From Verrucomicrobiota bacterium (GTDB lineage: Bacteria > Verrucomicrobiota > Verrucomicrobiia > Limisphaerales > UBA1096), in NCBI GenBank assembly GCA_030747575.1, contig JASLKI010000195.1, positions 1-23,974 of the forward strand: a stretch of DNA of 23,974 nt, read 5' to 3'. This document shows positions 14,631-22,849 of this stretch, piece after piece (the stretch's first letter is position 1; every line of letters begins with the position of its first letter). The notes under the pieces were generated by a model. It was given only the letters and a program-made list of their open reading frames with translations, ran no database searches and had not been told where the DNA came from. Made by a program: the position numbers and the translations under genes.

Positions 14631-17600
14631 TTGCTTATGGTTAGTTTGTTGAGCTTATTCAGCGGGCGTGGACCGATCCAGCGGGTGTTGTATTTTTTGA
14701 TCCAGCCGTCATCGAGTTTGGGGCGGGGTTCGCGGCCGTAGCGTTGGGCATCCATGCCTTGCCACGGGAGCGGCTCGACCGTCCAACCATGGGCGACGTG
14801 AAAGTCGGCGTCCTTGTCCCAGCCGCTGGTGAACAGAAAAAATTGGCGTGCTGTGTGTGGACGTTGCATCGGAAGCTTGGTTGCCGCGAAACCAAGCGTT
14901 AACTCGTCGCCGGCGGCGATGAGGGCGAGTCGGTTGTCCTTAACGGCGATGAGTTCATTGACATCGCCGTAACGCGTGACCCAGCCGGAGGGGGTGATGC
15001 GCCAGTTCGGCATGTCGCCGGTTTGGTCGTGGATGGGTGTCAGCGGCAGATGGCTCGGCAAATCCTCGATCGCGCCGTAGCCGTGCCAGTGCAAATCAGT
15101 CGTCGTTGGGTGCATCGTGGCGACGGATGGCAAACTCGTCTTTTCAAACAGCGCAATTCGGTTCCAGTGAATCTCAAACGCCATCGACAAGCGAAGCCGC
15201 TTGGCATCGTTTGGCAGTTTGCCGGCCAAGTCCACGACGATGGTCTTGGTTTTGCCGACCGGCGCGCCGACGGTGACATTTATTTTTTGCCAAGTGCCGT
15301 TGGCGACTTGCGCCTCAAGTTTTGGGAAGGGGAACGGCAGGTCGGAATGGTGCGAGGCGGCGATGTTCGCCATGCCACCACCGAAATGCAGCCAACCGGT
15401 CATCGCCAGGGCGAGTGGCGCACCGGTGTCGAGCGGGCCGAAGTCGAATTCGATCGAGTACGGTTTGGCGAAGCCGCGAAGTTGCGGTAATCGCAGCTCA
15501 ACTGGCGAAACCCACTGGTCGTCATTGGCCAGCAATGCGGCGGTGACATCGAGTCCGTCGCTGAGTTTTGCTTGGCGAAGCGGCTTGCGCTTGGCTAGGG
15601 CGGTGAGCCCGGCTGGAGGGTATGGACCTTTTTGGAGCAACTTGGTTGTGGGGTGAACTTCGGTGCCGATTGGCACATCGACGGCGAGCAGCTTGGCTTC
15701 GTCGAGATAAAGAATTTCGCGCAACTCCTCCGTAAGTTGCAACTGGTAGTTGCCGTCGATTGGCTGGAAGTTTGTCTCGTCGCCGATCCACACGATCTCG
15801 TCCGGGTGAGCATCGATATAAACGCCCTCGGCGACCGGCAGTCCAAGCGGTGACGCGCCGAGCAGGTCGGTGACGAAACGGTGCTTTTCGCCGTCCCAAG
15901 CGTAGAGGTACGGGCAGGAGCCGGTCGGCAGAATCAGCTCGGTGAGGGTGAGGGTTTCGCTGGGCTTCACCTTCACGTCGAGGTTGAAAAGGGAGAGGTC
16001 GAACCAGCGGGCGTTGAGCGAATGGAGCAGTTTGTTTTTACCAATGCCAATCTCGATGGGTAGCGATTGCACGGTGCGCTTGAGTCGCAGGCCGGTGGTA
16101 ACGGTCTCGACTTGGATGCCGATACCGCTGGCGTTGGAGCGGTTGCCGTAAAGGCGAATCTTGAGCTGGCGGTTGGCGTTGCCGCCGTCGTTGCGGAGAT
16201 ATTTCAGGCCGGTGACGTGGGCGAGCAGCAGGTCGGAGTCGCCGTCGCGGTCGATGTCGGCGGCGGCAAGTTGGGTGACTTGGCCGGTGAGTGAGTCGAG
16301 GCCAAGCGCAGCGGTAACATCGGTAAAGCCGCCGGTGCCTTGGTTGCGAAACGCCTGCACTCCGTCGCCGATGGTGAAGAGGTCAAGCCAGCCGTCGTTG
16401 TCGTAATCGAAGAGGCTAACCGCGGTGGCGTCCGGTTTGGCCAAGGGGAGAGTTTGCCGCTCCTCGAGGCCGTTGAAAGTGATCTCGAGCTTGCCGCTGG
16501 CGAGGCAGACGAGATCAACCCGCAGATCGTTGTTGAGGTCGCCGGTGGCCAGCGCGCTGGCGGTCGGTAGGGTGGGGAGGGTGTTGGTCGGCGAGTGAAC
16601 CGCGCCTCGGTTTTTCTGCATGAACATCGGCGGCTCGCTTTTGAGCGGGATGAAAAGATCAAGCATGTCGTCGTTGTTCCAGTCGTCCATGACGAGCTTG
16701 AGCGCGCCGGTGATCTGCGTCGGGATACCGGAGGTCTTGGTGATGTCCTTGAAATAAATGCTGCCGAGATTGCGCAAAATCTTGAGGCCTGCGTCGCCGG
16801 GTTGGATGACGAGCAGGTCGAGTTTGCCGGTGAAGTCGATGTCGGCGATGACGCCGTCGATGGCCTTTAGCGAGGCGAGCTTGGAGAACTTGGAGAGGTC
16901 GCGCGCGAGGCCGTTGGTCGCGAAACGGTACGCGTGCGAGCCGAGGTTTCCGAGCATCAGCACGTCATCGAAGCGGTCGTTGTTGAGGTCGCCGACGAGG
17001 CAGCGCGAGTAGTGGGCACCCTCGATGGCAGGGAACTCAAAGCCGAGCGGCGTGAAGACGGCGTTGGTGTTGAGCAGCGTGCGGAAGGTGTTGGTGCGAG
17101 TACGGACGAACAGGCTGTTGTTGCCGTCGTGGTTGAAATCGATCACGCCGAACGGCCCGATGAATTTGTCGGCGTTGCCGGCGAAGGCCTTGGCGGTGTC
17201 ATCGACGAACTGGACCGCGATGCCGGAGGCGTCCGGTTGTGACAGCTTGAACGGGATTCGCACCTCGGTGTGGCTGCACATTTCCCAATGCCCCGGCTGG
17301 TCGGGCATTTTTTTGCCGGCGATGCGTTGTTGATGCAGCTCGAGCGCGGCTTTGGCTTCGTCCGAGCGGTCGAGCGCCGTGAGCGCCTGGCTCAGAGCGT
17401 AGGCTGCACCGAGGTGATCTGTCTCGAATGCGGCCACCTCCTCGAACAGCATGGCGGCTTCCTCGGCATTGCCGGCAGCCAACTGTGCCTTGCCGAGCAG
17501 ATAGCCGACGGCGCCGACAGTGTTGTCGATGTAGTAGGCTTGTTGCAGCGCCTTGGTGGCTTCGGTCACTTGGTCGAGTCGCAGGTGCGCGCAGCCGATC

Positions 17601-17950
17601 AGGAAATGCCCGACGGCGAGGTTGGCGTCGATGGCCAGCGCTTCCTTTGCGTATTTGATGACTTCCAGTGGATGGTTGGCCAAGCGATGGGCGTTGGCCA
17701 AGTTCAGCAGGAGGTCGGTCTCGGTGGGTTTGGATTTCAACGCCCGGGTGAAGGCGTCGATGGATTCCTGAGCCTCGCCGGCCTCGTAGTGTGTTTTCCC
17801 GGCGTTGATCGATAGGTCGAAGTCGGCATCACTTTGTGTTGGGGAACTGGTGAGCCAGGTAAAGACCACTGGGGCCAGCACCACCGCGATGAGCAGCAAC
17901 AGGTATTTTGCCTGAGATGGCGCTTGGCCGGTGCCAGAGTCTTCGGTCAT
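14627..17950 (-). CDS. Membrane-anchored TPR plus FG-GAP/VCBS seven-repeat propeller protein
   Basis: I prefer the ATG at 17950 (1107 aa) because it puts a single membrane helix (YLLLLIAVVLAPVVFTW) near residue 16 as a signal anchor; an in-frame start at 18019 would add 23 residues and nearly reach the divergent gene. TPR repeats follow (about 45-205). Next come seven calcium-binding-like FG-GAP motifs: DFNHDG, DLNNDRFDD, DIDFTGKLD, DWNNDDMLD, DLNNDLRVD, DYDNDGWLD and DIDRDGDSD, enough for one seven-bladed propeller. The C-terminal half contains YLYAWDGEKHRFVTDLLGAS, a motif I associate with large FG-GAP proteins of Acidobacteria and Verrucomicrobia. No catalytic residues are recognised. Most of the chain should lie outside the cytoplasmic membrane, and a binding or surface role is an inference. 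It heads a probable operon with the carbohydrate-binding-like and MscS-like genes. Confidence 0.87.
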   Translation of the reverse strand: MTEDSGTGQAPSQAKYLLLLIAVVLAPVVFTWLTSSPTQSDADFDLSINAGKTHYEAGEAQESIDAFTRALKSKPTETDLLLNLANAHRLANHPLEVIKYAKEALAIDANLAVGHFLIGCAHLRLDQVTEATKALQQAYYIDNTVGAVGYLLGKAQLAAGNAEEAAMLFEEVAAFETDHLGAAYALSQALTALDRSDEAKAALELHQQRIAGKKMPDQPGHWEMCSHTEVRIPFKLSQPDASGIAVQFVDDTAKAFAGNADKFIGPFGVIDFNHDGNNSLFVRTRTNTFRTLLNTNAVFTPLGFEFPAIEGAHYSRCLVGDLNNDRFDDVLMLGNLGSHAYRFATNGLARDLSKFSKLASLKAIDGVIADIDFTGKLDLLVIQPGDAGLKILRNLGSIYFKDITKTSGIPTQITGALKLVMDDWNNDDMLDLFIPLKSEPPMFMQKNRGAVHSPTNTLPTLPTASALATGDLNNDLRVDLVCLASGKLEITFNGLEERQTLPLAKPDATAVSLFDYDNDGWLDLFTIGDGVQAFRNQGTGGFTDVTAALGLDSLTGQVTQLAAADIDRDGDSDLLLAHVTGLKYLRNDGGNANRQLKIRLYGNRSNASGIGIQVETVTTGLRLKRTVQSLPIEIGIGKNKLLHSLNARWFDLSLFNLDVKVKPSETLTLTELILPTGSCPYLYAWDGEKHRFVTDLLGASPLGLPVAEGVYIDAHPDEIVWIGDETNFQPIDGNYQLQLTEELREILYLDEAKLLAVDVPIGTEVHPTTKLLQKGPYPPAGLTALAKRKPLRQAKLSDGLDVTAALLANDDQWVSPVELRLPQLRGFAKPYSIEFDFGPLDTGAPLALAMTGWLHFGGGMANIAASHHSDLPFPFPKLEAQVANGTWQKINVTVGAPVGKTKTIVVDLAGKLPNDAKRLRLSMAFEIHWNRIALFEKTSLPSVATMHPTTTDLHWHGYGAIEDLPSHLPLTPIHDQTGDMPNWRITPSGWVTRYGDVNELIAVKDNRLALIAAGDELTLGFAATKLPMQRPHTARQFFLFTSGWDKDADFHVAHGWTVEPLPWQGMDAQRYGREPRPKLDDGWIKKYNTRWIGPRPLNKLNKLTISK

Positions 17951-18025
17951 GCGCGGCAGGATAACGGCCGGTGCCGACTTGACCAAGGTGAAACCGACAC
18001 CTAGCCTAGTCCAGTTCATCTGCCC
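17951..18025. promoter_or_regulatory. 75-bp divergent spacer, presumed promoters
   Basis: Two divergent genes start at 17950 (minus) and 18026 (plus), so both promoters should lie here. I see no good consensus pair and no ribosome binding site before either ATG. Confidence 0.3.
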
Positions 18026-18766
18026 ATGAAAATGCTATCCCTGACGAACTCGCCCCGCTTGGCCAGGGCCTTTACGCTGATCGAGTTGCTGGTGGTGATC
18101 GCTATTATCGCGATACTCGCCGGGCTGTTGTTGCCGGCTCTGGCCAAGGCGAAGGCGAAGGCCGGCCAGTCAGCCTGCTTGAACAACTGCAAACAGATCG
18201 GCTTGGCCGTGACGATGTACATTTCTGAGTACGACAACCGGATTCCTCTCTGCCGCAACTGGGGGCGGGCCTGGGGTGGGGATCATGCATTGCGCAACGA
18301 TCCGGTGTGGATGCCTAAGTTGCTCGAGCCTTACATTGGGAAGAACACCGGCGCACCCGACCCCAAGCAACGTGGCAAGTCTCGGACGCCCCACTCCGTT
18401 TTTGCCTGTCCTGTTGCGATGAAGACGCAGGATCCGGCGATGCTGTCGAGATTCCGCAGCAATAACAATGTGACCTACGTCTGGAACCACATCTACCTCA
18501 CCAAGAGCCGGAGCAGCTACGAAGTGAGCCGACCGGTCAGCGGTCGCATGGCCGGCAACTGCGTCAATCCGTCCCTCTCGGTGCTGACTTGGGAGATGCC
18601 TTACTGGGACTATAAGACGATGCCACACAAGAGGGGTATCGTGTTGAGCTATGTCGATGGCCATGCCGCCCTAATGAACGGTTCCTCAAAGGAACACGAC
18701 TGGTGGGCCTACCACAGCCGCGACGGCTGGGAGGAGGGTGGCTATACCTGTGGCAACCCGCACTGA
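18026..18766 (+). CDS. Type II pseudopilin-like protein with N-methylation motif and H-X9-DG C-terminus
   Basis: The 246-aa protein starts with a short basic leader (MKMLSLTNSPRLARA) followed by FTLIELLVVIAIIAILAGLL, the prepilin processing and methylation site with its hydrophobic helix. Glu five residues into the mature chain is conserved. The C-terminal part contains HKRGIVLSYVDG, a perfect H-X9-DG motif, which defines a family greatly expanded in Planctomycetes and Verrucomicrobia. The middle carries CLNNCKQIGLAVTMYISEYD, also standard for these proteins. It would be cleaved by prepilin peptidase and may form pseudopilus-like fibres or a surface protein; its actual role is not established. 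No pilus assembly genes are nearby, as is common for these scattered copies. The 3' end converges with the phosphofructokinase gene (23-base gap). Confidence 0.93.
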   Translation: MKMLSLTNSPRLARAFTLIELLVVIAIIAILAGLLLPALAKAKAKAGQSACLNNCKQIGLAVTMYISEYDNRIPLCRNWGRAWGGDHALRNDPVWMPKLLEPYIGKNTGAPDPKQRGKSRTPHSVFACPVAMKTQDPAMLSRFRSNNNVTYVWNHIYLTKSRSSYEVSRPVSGRMAGNCVNPSLSVLTWEMPYWDYKTMPHKRGIVLSYVDGHAALMNGSSKEHDWWAYHSRDGWEEGGYTCGNPH

Positions 18767-18789
18767 AGCTACCGGGAGGAGAACTGGTC

Positions 18790-20196
18790 TTATTCCGACT
18801 CCGGGGAAACCAGGGGGGAGCGTGGCGGCAGAACCTTCTCGACAGGTACGCGGGTCAACTCGGCGAACTTGGGCAGGCCACCCTTGGTGGGCAGATCCAA
18901 TCGGCCGGCTACCAGCGGGGCCACATATTTGATGAGGTTTTCGTTGGGTAACCAGCCGTCCTCGCTGATCCAGTCACGCGGGATGGTGCGCTCCACCAGC
19001 GCGATGTCGCCCAGCGTATGCAGGCCGGTGGTGAACTCGTACGGTTCATCAGACTGGCGCTCGATCGTGATCATGAATCCGCTCTTGCCATCGATGGCGG
19101 CGCGGACGGCGGCAACGCCGCAGGCGACTGCCTCATCGACATCCTGCTGGCTGGCGAAATGCGCGGCGGCGCGTTGGGCGTAGCCGAGTTTCACGGTGCG
19201 AGTCTTGAGGTCGAGTTTGCCGTGGACAAGCTCGCTGAGCGCCTCCGCAGCACCGGAGAGTACCGGGTGGCCGAACGAATCGAGCCGTGTCTTGTCCGCC
19301 CCGAGTTCGTGTCCCTCTGTGCTTTTCACGCCCTCGCCGGTGACGACGATGCAGTAGCCGAGTTGAGCGACGATTTCCTTGATCTTGGCCAAGAACTTAT
19401 CCTCATTGAGTAGGATTTCCGGCATCAAAATGAGGTGTGGCCCGTCGGTGAGTTTACGCTTGGCCAGCACGGTGCCGGCGGCGAGCCAGCCGGCGGCGCG
19501 GCCCATGACCTCGATGATGCAGCAGGAACCGTCATCGGTGGCCATGCTGGCGACGTCCTCCGCGATCTCCATCACCGTCGTGGCGTTGTACTTGACCGCG
19601 CTGCCGTAGCCCGGCGTGTGGTCGGTGTGAGGCAGGTCGTTGTCGATTGTTTTCGGCACGCCGATGCAGCGCAGCGGGTAGCCGCGTTTCTCGGCCTCGA
19701 GATGCACCTTGTTGTTGGTGTCCTGCGAGTCGTTGCCGCCGGCGTAAAAGAAATAGCGAATGTTGTGCGCCTCGAAGACCTCGAACAGCCGGTTCATGTC
19801 GAGGGCAGCCTGTTCAGGGTCTTTACTGAAACGAATCTTGTAGCGGCAGGTGCCCAGCGCGGCGCCTGGAGTGTGCTTGAGTTCCTCGATGGAGCGGGCC
19901 TTCTCCTCGTTCAGGTCGATCAGGTTTTCGTGCAGGATGCCGAAGATGCCGTTGAGGCCGCCGTAAATCTCCTTGATTTGCCCCGGGTATTTGCCGGCTT
20001 CCTGAATGACGCCGGCCACGCTGGCATTGATGACAGCCGTGGGGCCGCCGGACTGGCCCACCAACATGTTGCCCACCAGTTTGCCGTCGACCTCAACAGG
20101 CGGTGTTTCCGGTTCGGAACTGAGGTCGTGAATCAGCGGGTTGCTTGCTTCAGTCTGGCTGTTTGTTGTCGGATTATTATCTTCCAAGTCTGGCAT
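18790..20196 (-). CDS. 6-phosphofructokinase, predicted pyrophosphate-dependent type
   Basis: I begin at the ATG at 20196 (468 aa) rather than the TTG two codons earlier. The first 40 residues are polar and probably disordered. The catalytic domain starts at GNMLVGQSGGPTAVINASV (from about 42). The active site reads PKTIDND at 181-187, with Lys182 where ATP-dependent enzymes have Gly. The nucleotide or PPi site is GGNDS (153-157), with Asn156 where ATP enzymes have Asp-Gly. From family knowledge this combination marks the PPi-dependent or group III enzymes, which phosphorylate fructose 6-phosphate reversibly and sometimes sedoheptulose 7-phosphate. MGR at 231-233 contributes substrate-binding residues. 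A GGAGG tract lies about 22 bases upstream, too far to be a normal ribosome binding site. It ends 24 bases from the convergent pseudopilin gene. Confidence 0.94.
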   Translation of the reverse strand: MPDLEDNNPTTNSQTEASNPLIHDLSSEPETPPVEVDGKLVGNMLVGQSGGPTAVINASVAGVIQEAGKYPGQIKEIYGGLNGIFGILHENLIDLNEEKARSIEELKHTPGAALGTCRYKIRFSKDPEQAALDMNRLFEVFEAHNIRYFFYAGGNDSQDTNNKVHLEAEKRGYPLRCIGVPKTIDNDLPHTDHTPGYGSAVKYNATTVMEIAEDVASMATDDGSCCIIEVMGRAAGWLAAGTVLAKRKLTDGPHLILMPEILLNEDKFLAKIKEIVAQLGYCIVVTGEGVKSTEGHELGADKTRLDSFGHPVLSGAAEALSELVHGKLDLKTRTVKLGYAQRAAAHFASQQDVDEAVACGVAAVRAAIDGKSGFMITIERQSDEPYEFTTGLHTLGDIALVERTIPRDWISEDGWLPNENLIKYVAPLVAGRLDLPTKGGLPKFAELTRVPVEKVLPPRSPLVSPESE

Positions 20197-20226
20197 TTGC
20201 AAAAATTGTGTTTGTGGCTCTCCTCC

Positions 20227-20259
20227 AAAAAGGGCGCGGGACTCTGCCTGTCGCCCTTT
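20227..20259 (-). terminator. Probable intrinsic terminator after the Gfo/Idh/MocA gene
   Basis: On the minus strand an 8-bp perfect stem AAAGGGCG / CGCCCTTT with a 15-base loop is followed by a run of five T. It lies between the oxidoreductase stop (20314) and the phosphofructokinase start (20196), both on the minus strand. It would separate the two genes into different transcripts, leaving little room for a separate phosphofructokinase promoter. An alternative is an attenuator in the phosphofructokinase leader. Confidence 0.6.
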
Positions 20260-20313
20260 GGCCTGTCAAAGCCAATTGGCGCAACGGGTTAATATGAATT
20301 GGCCCGGCTTGGC

Positions 20314-21432
20314 CTATTTTGCGGTGAGTTCAGTGAGGGGGTTGTCGCGATTGGCCAAAGGGAAATCGACCCTCGCGCCGCCTTGCCGATGCGACTCGAA
20401 CAGCGCCACGATCATCTCGACCGCCGTGCGCGCGTCCCGAATGCTGGCCTCCGGATCGCGATCCTGCTCCACGGCGGCAATGAGGTCGCGGATCGCCAAC
20501 ACATTGCCGGCGTGCAGCCCACCGTCCTTGAGCGTCTCCGCTTGGCCAACGCCGTTCGAGCTGATGGGAATCCACTTTTTGCCGGTGCGCGCCGGTGCCC
20601 ACGAGCCGTCCGCCAGGAAACTGGCGCTTGGCAGATAGCCTGTGGTCATCTTGATGACGCCTTCGCTGCCAAAAATCGACAGGCCAAAACGATTGGGATT
20701 ACCGGCGGTGCGGCGGACGGACCGGAAGTGGGCCGAAACCTCGCTGGGCAGGGCGTAGGTTGCGCCGACGTTGTCGCCGGCAAGAGGACCGATGCCTTCG
20801 TTGCCCGGCTTGACGTGCTTGGCCGTCACCGACTCGCCGCCCTGCCGGGCATAGCCCTGGCACCAAAGTGGATAACCAGCGAGGTGATGAGTCAGATCAA
20901 ACACATGCGTGCCGAGCACCCACAAATCCTCGCCACCGCCGCGGTTGTCCTCCTTGCCGTGGAGCTGGAACTCTAGCAGGCGACCGATCCTGCCATCAGC
21001 GATGAGTTGCTCGACCTGATCAAGAATCGGGCTGTACCGTGTCTGGTGTGAGACGGCGCACTTGACGTTGTTTCGCTCGCAGGCGGCGATCATTTCGTCG
21101 GCCTCGCGCAATGTGCGGCAGAGCGGTTTCTCCTCGTAGATGCCGCGTACGCCCGACTCGGCCGCAGCCACGAGCATGTCCCGGTGTTGATCGAGCCAGC
21201 GCGGGCAGATGCTCACGAAATCGAACGTCTCCTTCTCGAGCATCGTGCGGTAGTCGGCGTAGCCGCGAGGATTGCCCAGTCGCTTCACCGCCTTGGTCAA
21301 GCCGCCTACGTTGTCGTCCGCCACGGCCACCACTTCCGTGTTCGGGAACTCGCGCCAAACCGTGTCCAGTCCGTGGCCATAATTGCCGCGCCCTGTGCTG
21401 CCGATCACCCCAACTCGATATTTCTTAGCCAT
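20314..21432 (-). CDS. Gfo/Idh/MocA-family NAD(P)-dependent oxidoreductase
   Basis: The 372-aa protein has a Rossmann fold at the N-terminus with GVIGSTGRGNYG (8-19) as the dinucleotide loop, followed by VVAVADD. EKP at 101-103 is the family's conserved catalytic lysine motif. The C-terminal domain includes GTHVFDLTHHLAG (174-186), the usual Asp/His active-site pattern. Members oxidise or reduce sugars, inositols or related polyols, and the family is very large in PVC bacteria; the substrate cannot be told from sequence. No Tat signal is present, so it should be cytoplasmic. The ATG at 21432 has no clear ribosome binding site. It diverges from the lipoprotein-exporter genes across a 130-bp spacer rich in the TTGGCCAA motif. 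Confidence 0.93.
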   Translation of the reverse strand: MAKKYRVGVIGSTGRGNYGHGLDTVWREFPNTEVVAVADDNVGGLTKAVKRLGNPRGYADYRTMLEKETFDFVSICPRWLDQHRDMLVAAAESGVRGIYEEKPLCRTLREADEMIAACERNNVKCAVSHQTRYSPILDQVEQLIADGRIGRLLEFQLHGKEDNRGGGEDLWVLGTHVFDLTHHLAGYPLWCQGYARQGGESVTAKHVKPGNEGIGPLAGDNVGATYALPSEVSAHFRSVRRTAGNPNRFGLSIFGSEGVIKMTTGYLPSASFLADGSWAPARTGKKWIPISSNGVGQAETLKDGGLHAGNVLAIRDLIAAVEQDRDPEASIRDARTAVEMIVALFESHRQGGARVDFPLANRDNPLTELTAK

Positions 21433-21562
21433 GATGCAATGTATTGCTTAGCACGAATATGCTCTCCGCTTGGCCAAGCGGCAAGGCAATTGGCCAGGCG
21501 GGAGCGTGTTGGGCTTCAACCTTTCCCGCCGCTTGGCCATCGGGTAGCCTGTCGCCCGTTGA
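21433..21562. promoter_or_regulatory. 130-bp divergent spacer with a 16-bp palindrome and two partial copies
   Basis: This is the regulatory region for the oxidoreductase (minus) and the lipoprotein exporter (plus). It holds CCGCTTGGCCAAGCGG at 21466-21481, TTGGCCAGGCGG near 21490 and GCTTGGCCAT near 21531, three family members in about 75 bp. No clear -35/-10 pair stands out. The palindrome would suit a dimeric DNA-binding protein, but the same word is common inside genes too. Confidence 0.45.
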
Positions 21563-22849
21563 ATGAAGTTGCCGTTTGAACTGGCGTTGGCGCTGCGGTA
21601 TTTGCGGCCCAAGCGCACGTTTGTCTCCATGATCACGCTGATCTCGATCATCGGGGTGACGCTTGGCGTAGCGGTGCTGATCATCGTGATGAGCGTGATG
21701 AGCGGCTTCGGCCAGCAGTTGCGCGAACGATTGCTTGAGTTAAATGCGCATCTAAAGGTTTCGGAGCGTGGTAAGCCGTTGAGTGACTACAGATCCATCC
21801 GGGATGAGGTTTTGTCGAATGAGGCCGTTTCAGGGGCAGCACCGTTCATCATCGGCCCGGTGCTTGTGGAGACACAACCTGATGGTGAGGAGAGTCCCCA
21901 AGTTTTCACGCCATGGGTGCGCGGAGTGGATCTGGAATTGGAGTTGAAGGTCAGCTCACTGGTTTCGACCAACAACCTGGTGGCGGGTGACATCGACGTT
22001 GCATTGAACGGGTTGGTGGTGGGGAAAGAGTTTGCCCGGATGCTGAACCTCAGGGTGGGGGATTTTCTGGCGGTGCATTCGGCGAGGAGTTTTCACCGAA
22101 TCCGCAAGGCTCAACAGGAGGGGAGCGAAGCGGTTCTTCTGCCGGATGATTTTGAAGTGAGGGGTGTCATTGACACCGGTCACTACGAGTACAACGCATC
22201 GTTTGTCCTGTCTTCCATCGAGGACGCACAGGCGCTCTACGATCTTGGGGATGCTGTCCACGGTTTGTCGGTGAAACTGCACGACTCAAAACAGGCCGAG
22301 ACGGTGCGGCAACAGTTGCTCAAGACCCTGCCGCAAGGTTACGTGGTCACGACGTGGGAGGACGAGAATACTCAGATACTCGACGCGTTGAAGGTGGAGC
22401 GCAACGTGATGTTTTTCCTGCTGTTTTTCGTGATGATCGTGGCGGCGTTTGGCATCACAAGTTCCCAGATTACCTTCGTGGTGCAGCGCACGCCGGAGAT
22501 TGGGACGCTCAAGGCGCTCGGCGCGACCGGTTGGCAGATCATGCAGGTGTTTTTCGCGCAAAGCCTCGTGGTGGCGTTGTTAGGGTTGACGTTCGGTTTC
22601 GGGCTTGGCTTGCTCGTGCTGGAGTATCGCAATGAGTTTCTGGAATTATTGAGAGTCGCGACCGGGTTCGAGTTGTTTCCCGCCGAGATTTATTTATTCG
22701 ATAAGCTGCCGGCCCAAAAGTTCTCGGAGATGGGCGGTGACCTGACAAAGATCGGCGTCGGGTCGTTGTTTATTTGCCTGTTGGCCGGGGTGATCCCGGC
22801 GTGGAACGCCAGTCGACTCAAGCCCGTGGAGGCCTTTCGCCATGAGTGA
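21563..22849 (+). CDS. LolC/LolE-type ABC permease for lipoprotein release (FtsX family)
   Basis: The 428-aa product has the LolCE layout: a first membrane helix at about 22-45 (VSMITLISIIGVTLGVAVLI), a large periplasmic domain (about 50-270), then three helices in the C-terminal FtsX domain. The N-terminal VMSVMSGFGQQLRERL, the later FGITSSQITFVVQRTPEIGT and the closing IPAWNASRLKPVEAFRHE are typical. LolCDE extracts lipoproteins from the inner membrane for transfer to the outer membrane, which fits the two lipoproteins encoded in this window. Only one permease gene is present here, so it may work as a homodimer or pair with a second gene elsewhere. The ATG at 21563 has no obvious ribosome binding site. 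It overlaps the ATPase gene by 8 bases. Confidence 0.92.
   Translation: MKLPFELALALRYLRPKRTFVSMITLISIIGVTLGVAVLIIVMSVMSGFGQQLRERLLELNAHLKVSERGKPLSDYRSIRDEVLSNEAVSGAAPFIIGPVLVETQPDGEESPQVFTPWVRGVDLELELKVSSLVSTNNLVAGDIDVALNGLVVGKEFARMLNLRVGDFLAVHSARSFHRIRKAQQEGSEAVLLPDDFEVRGVIDTGHYEYNASFVLSSIEDAQALYDLGDAVHGLSVKLHDSKQAETVRQQLLKTLPQGYVVTTWEDENTQILDALKVERNVMFFLLFFVMIVAAFGITSSQITFVVQRTPEIGTLKALGATGWQIMQVFFAQSLVVALLGLTFGFGLGLLVLEYRNEFLELLRVATGFELFPAEIYLFDKLPAQKFSEMGGDLTKIGVGSLFICLLAGVIPAWNASRLKPVEAFRHE

Noticed and set aside
17270..17815. 181-codon plus-strand open frame opposite the TPR/FG-GAP gene
   Set aside because: The minus strand here encodes clear TPR repeats; the plus-strand frame has no motif.
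18767..18789. Possible bidirectional terminator between the convergent pseudopilin and phosphofructokinase genes
   Set aside because: The 23-base gap has no clear stem with a T-run on either strand.
20271..20280. GCCAATTGGC palindrome, also present near 9885
   Set aside because: It resembles the main motif with half-sites swapped, but two copies by eye are too few to claim a second element.
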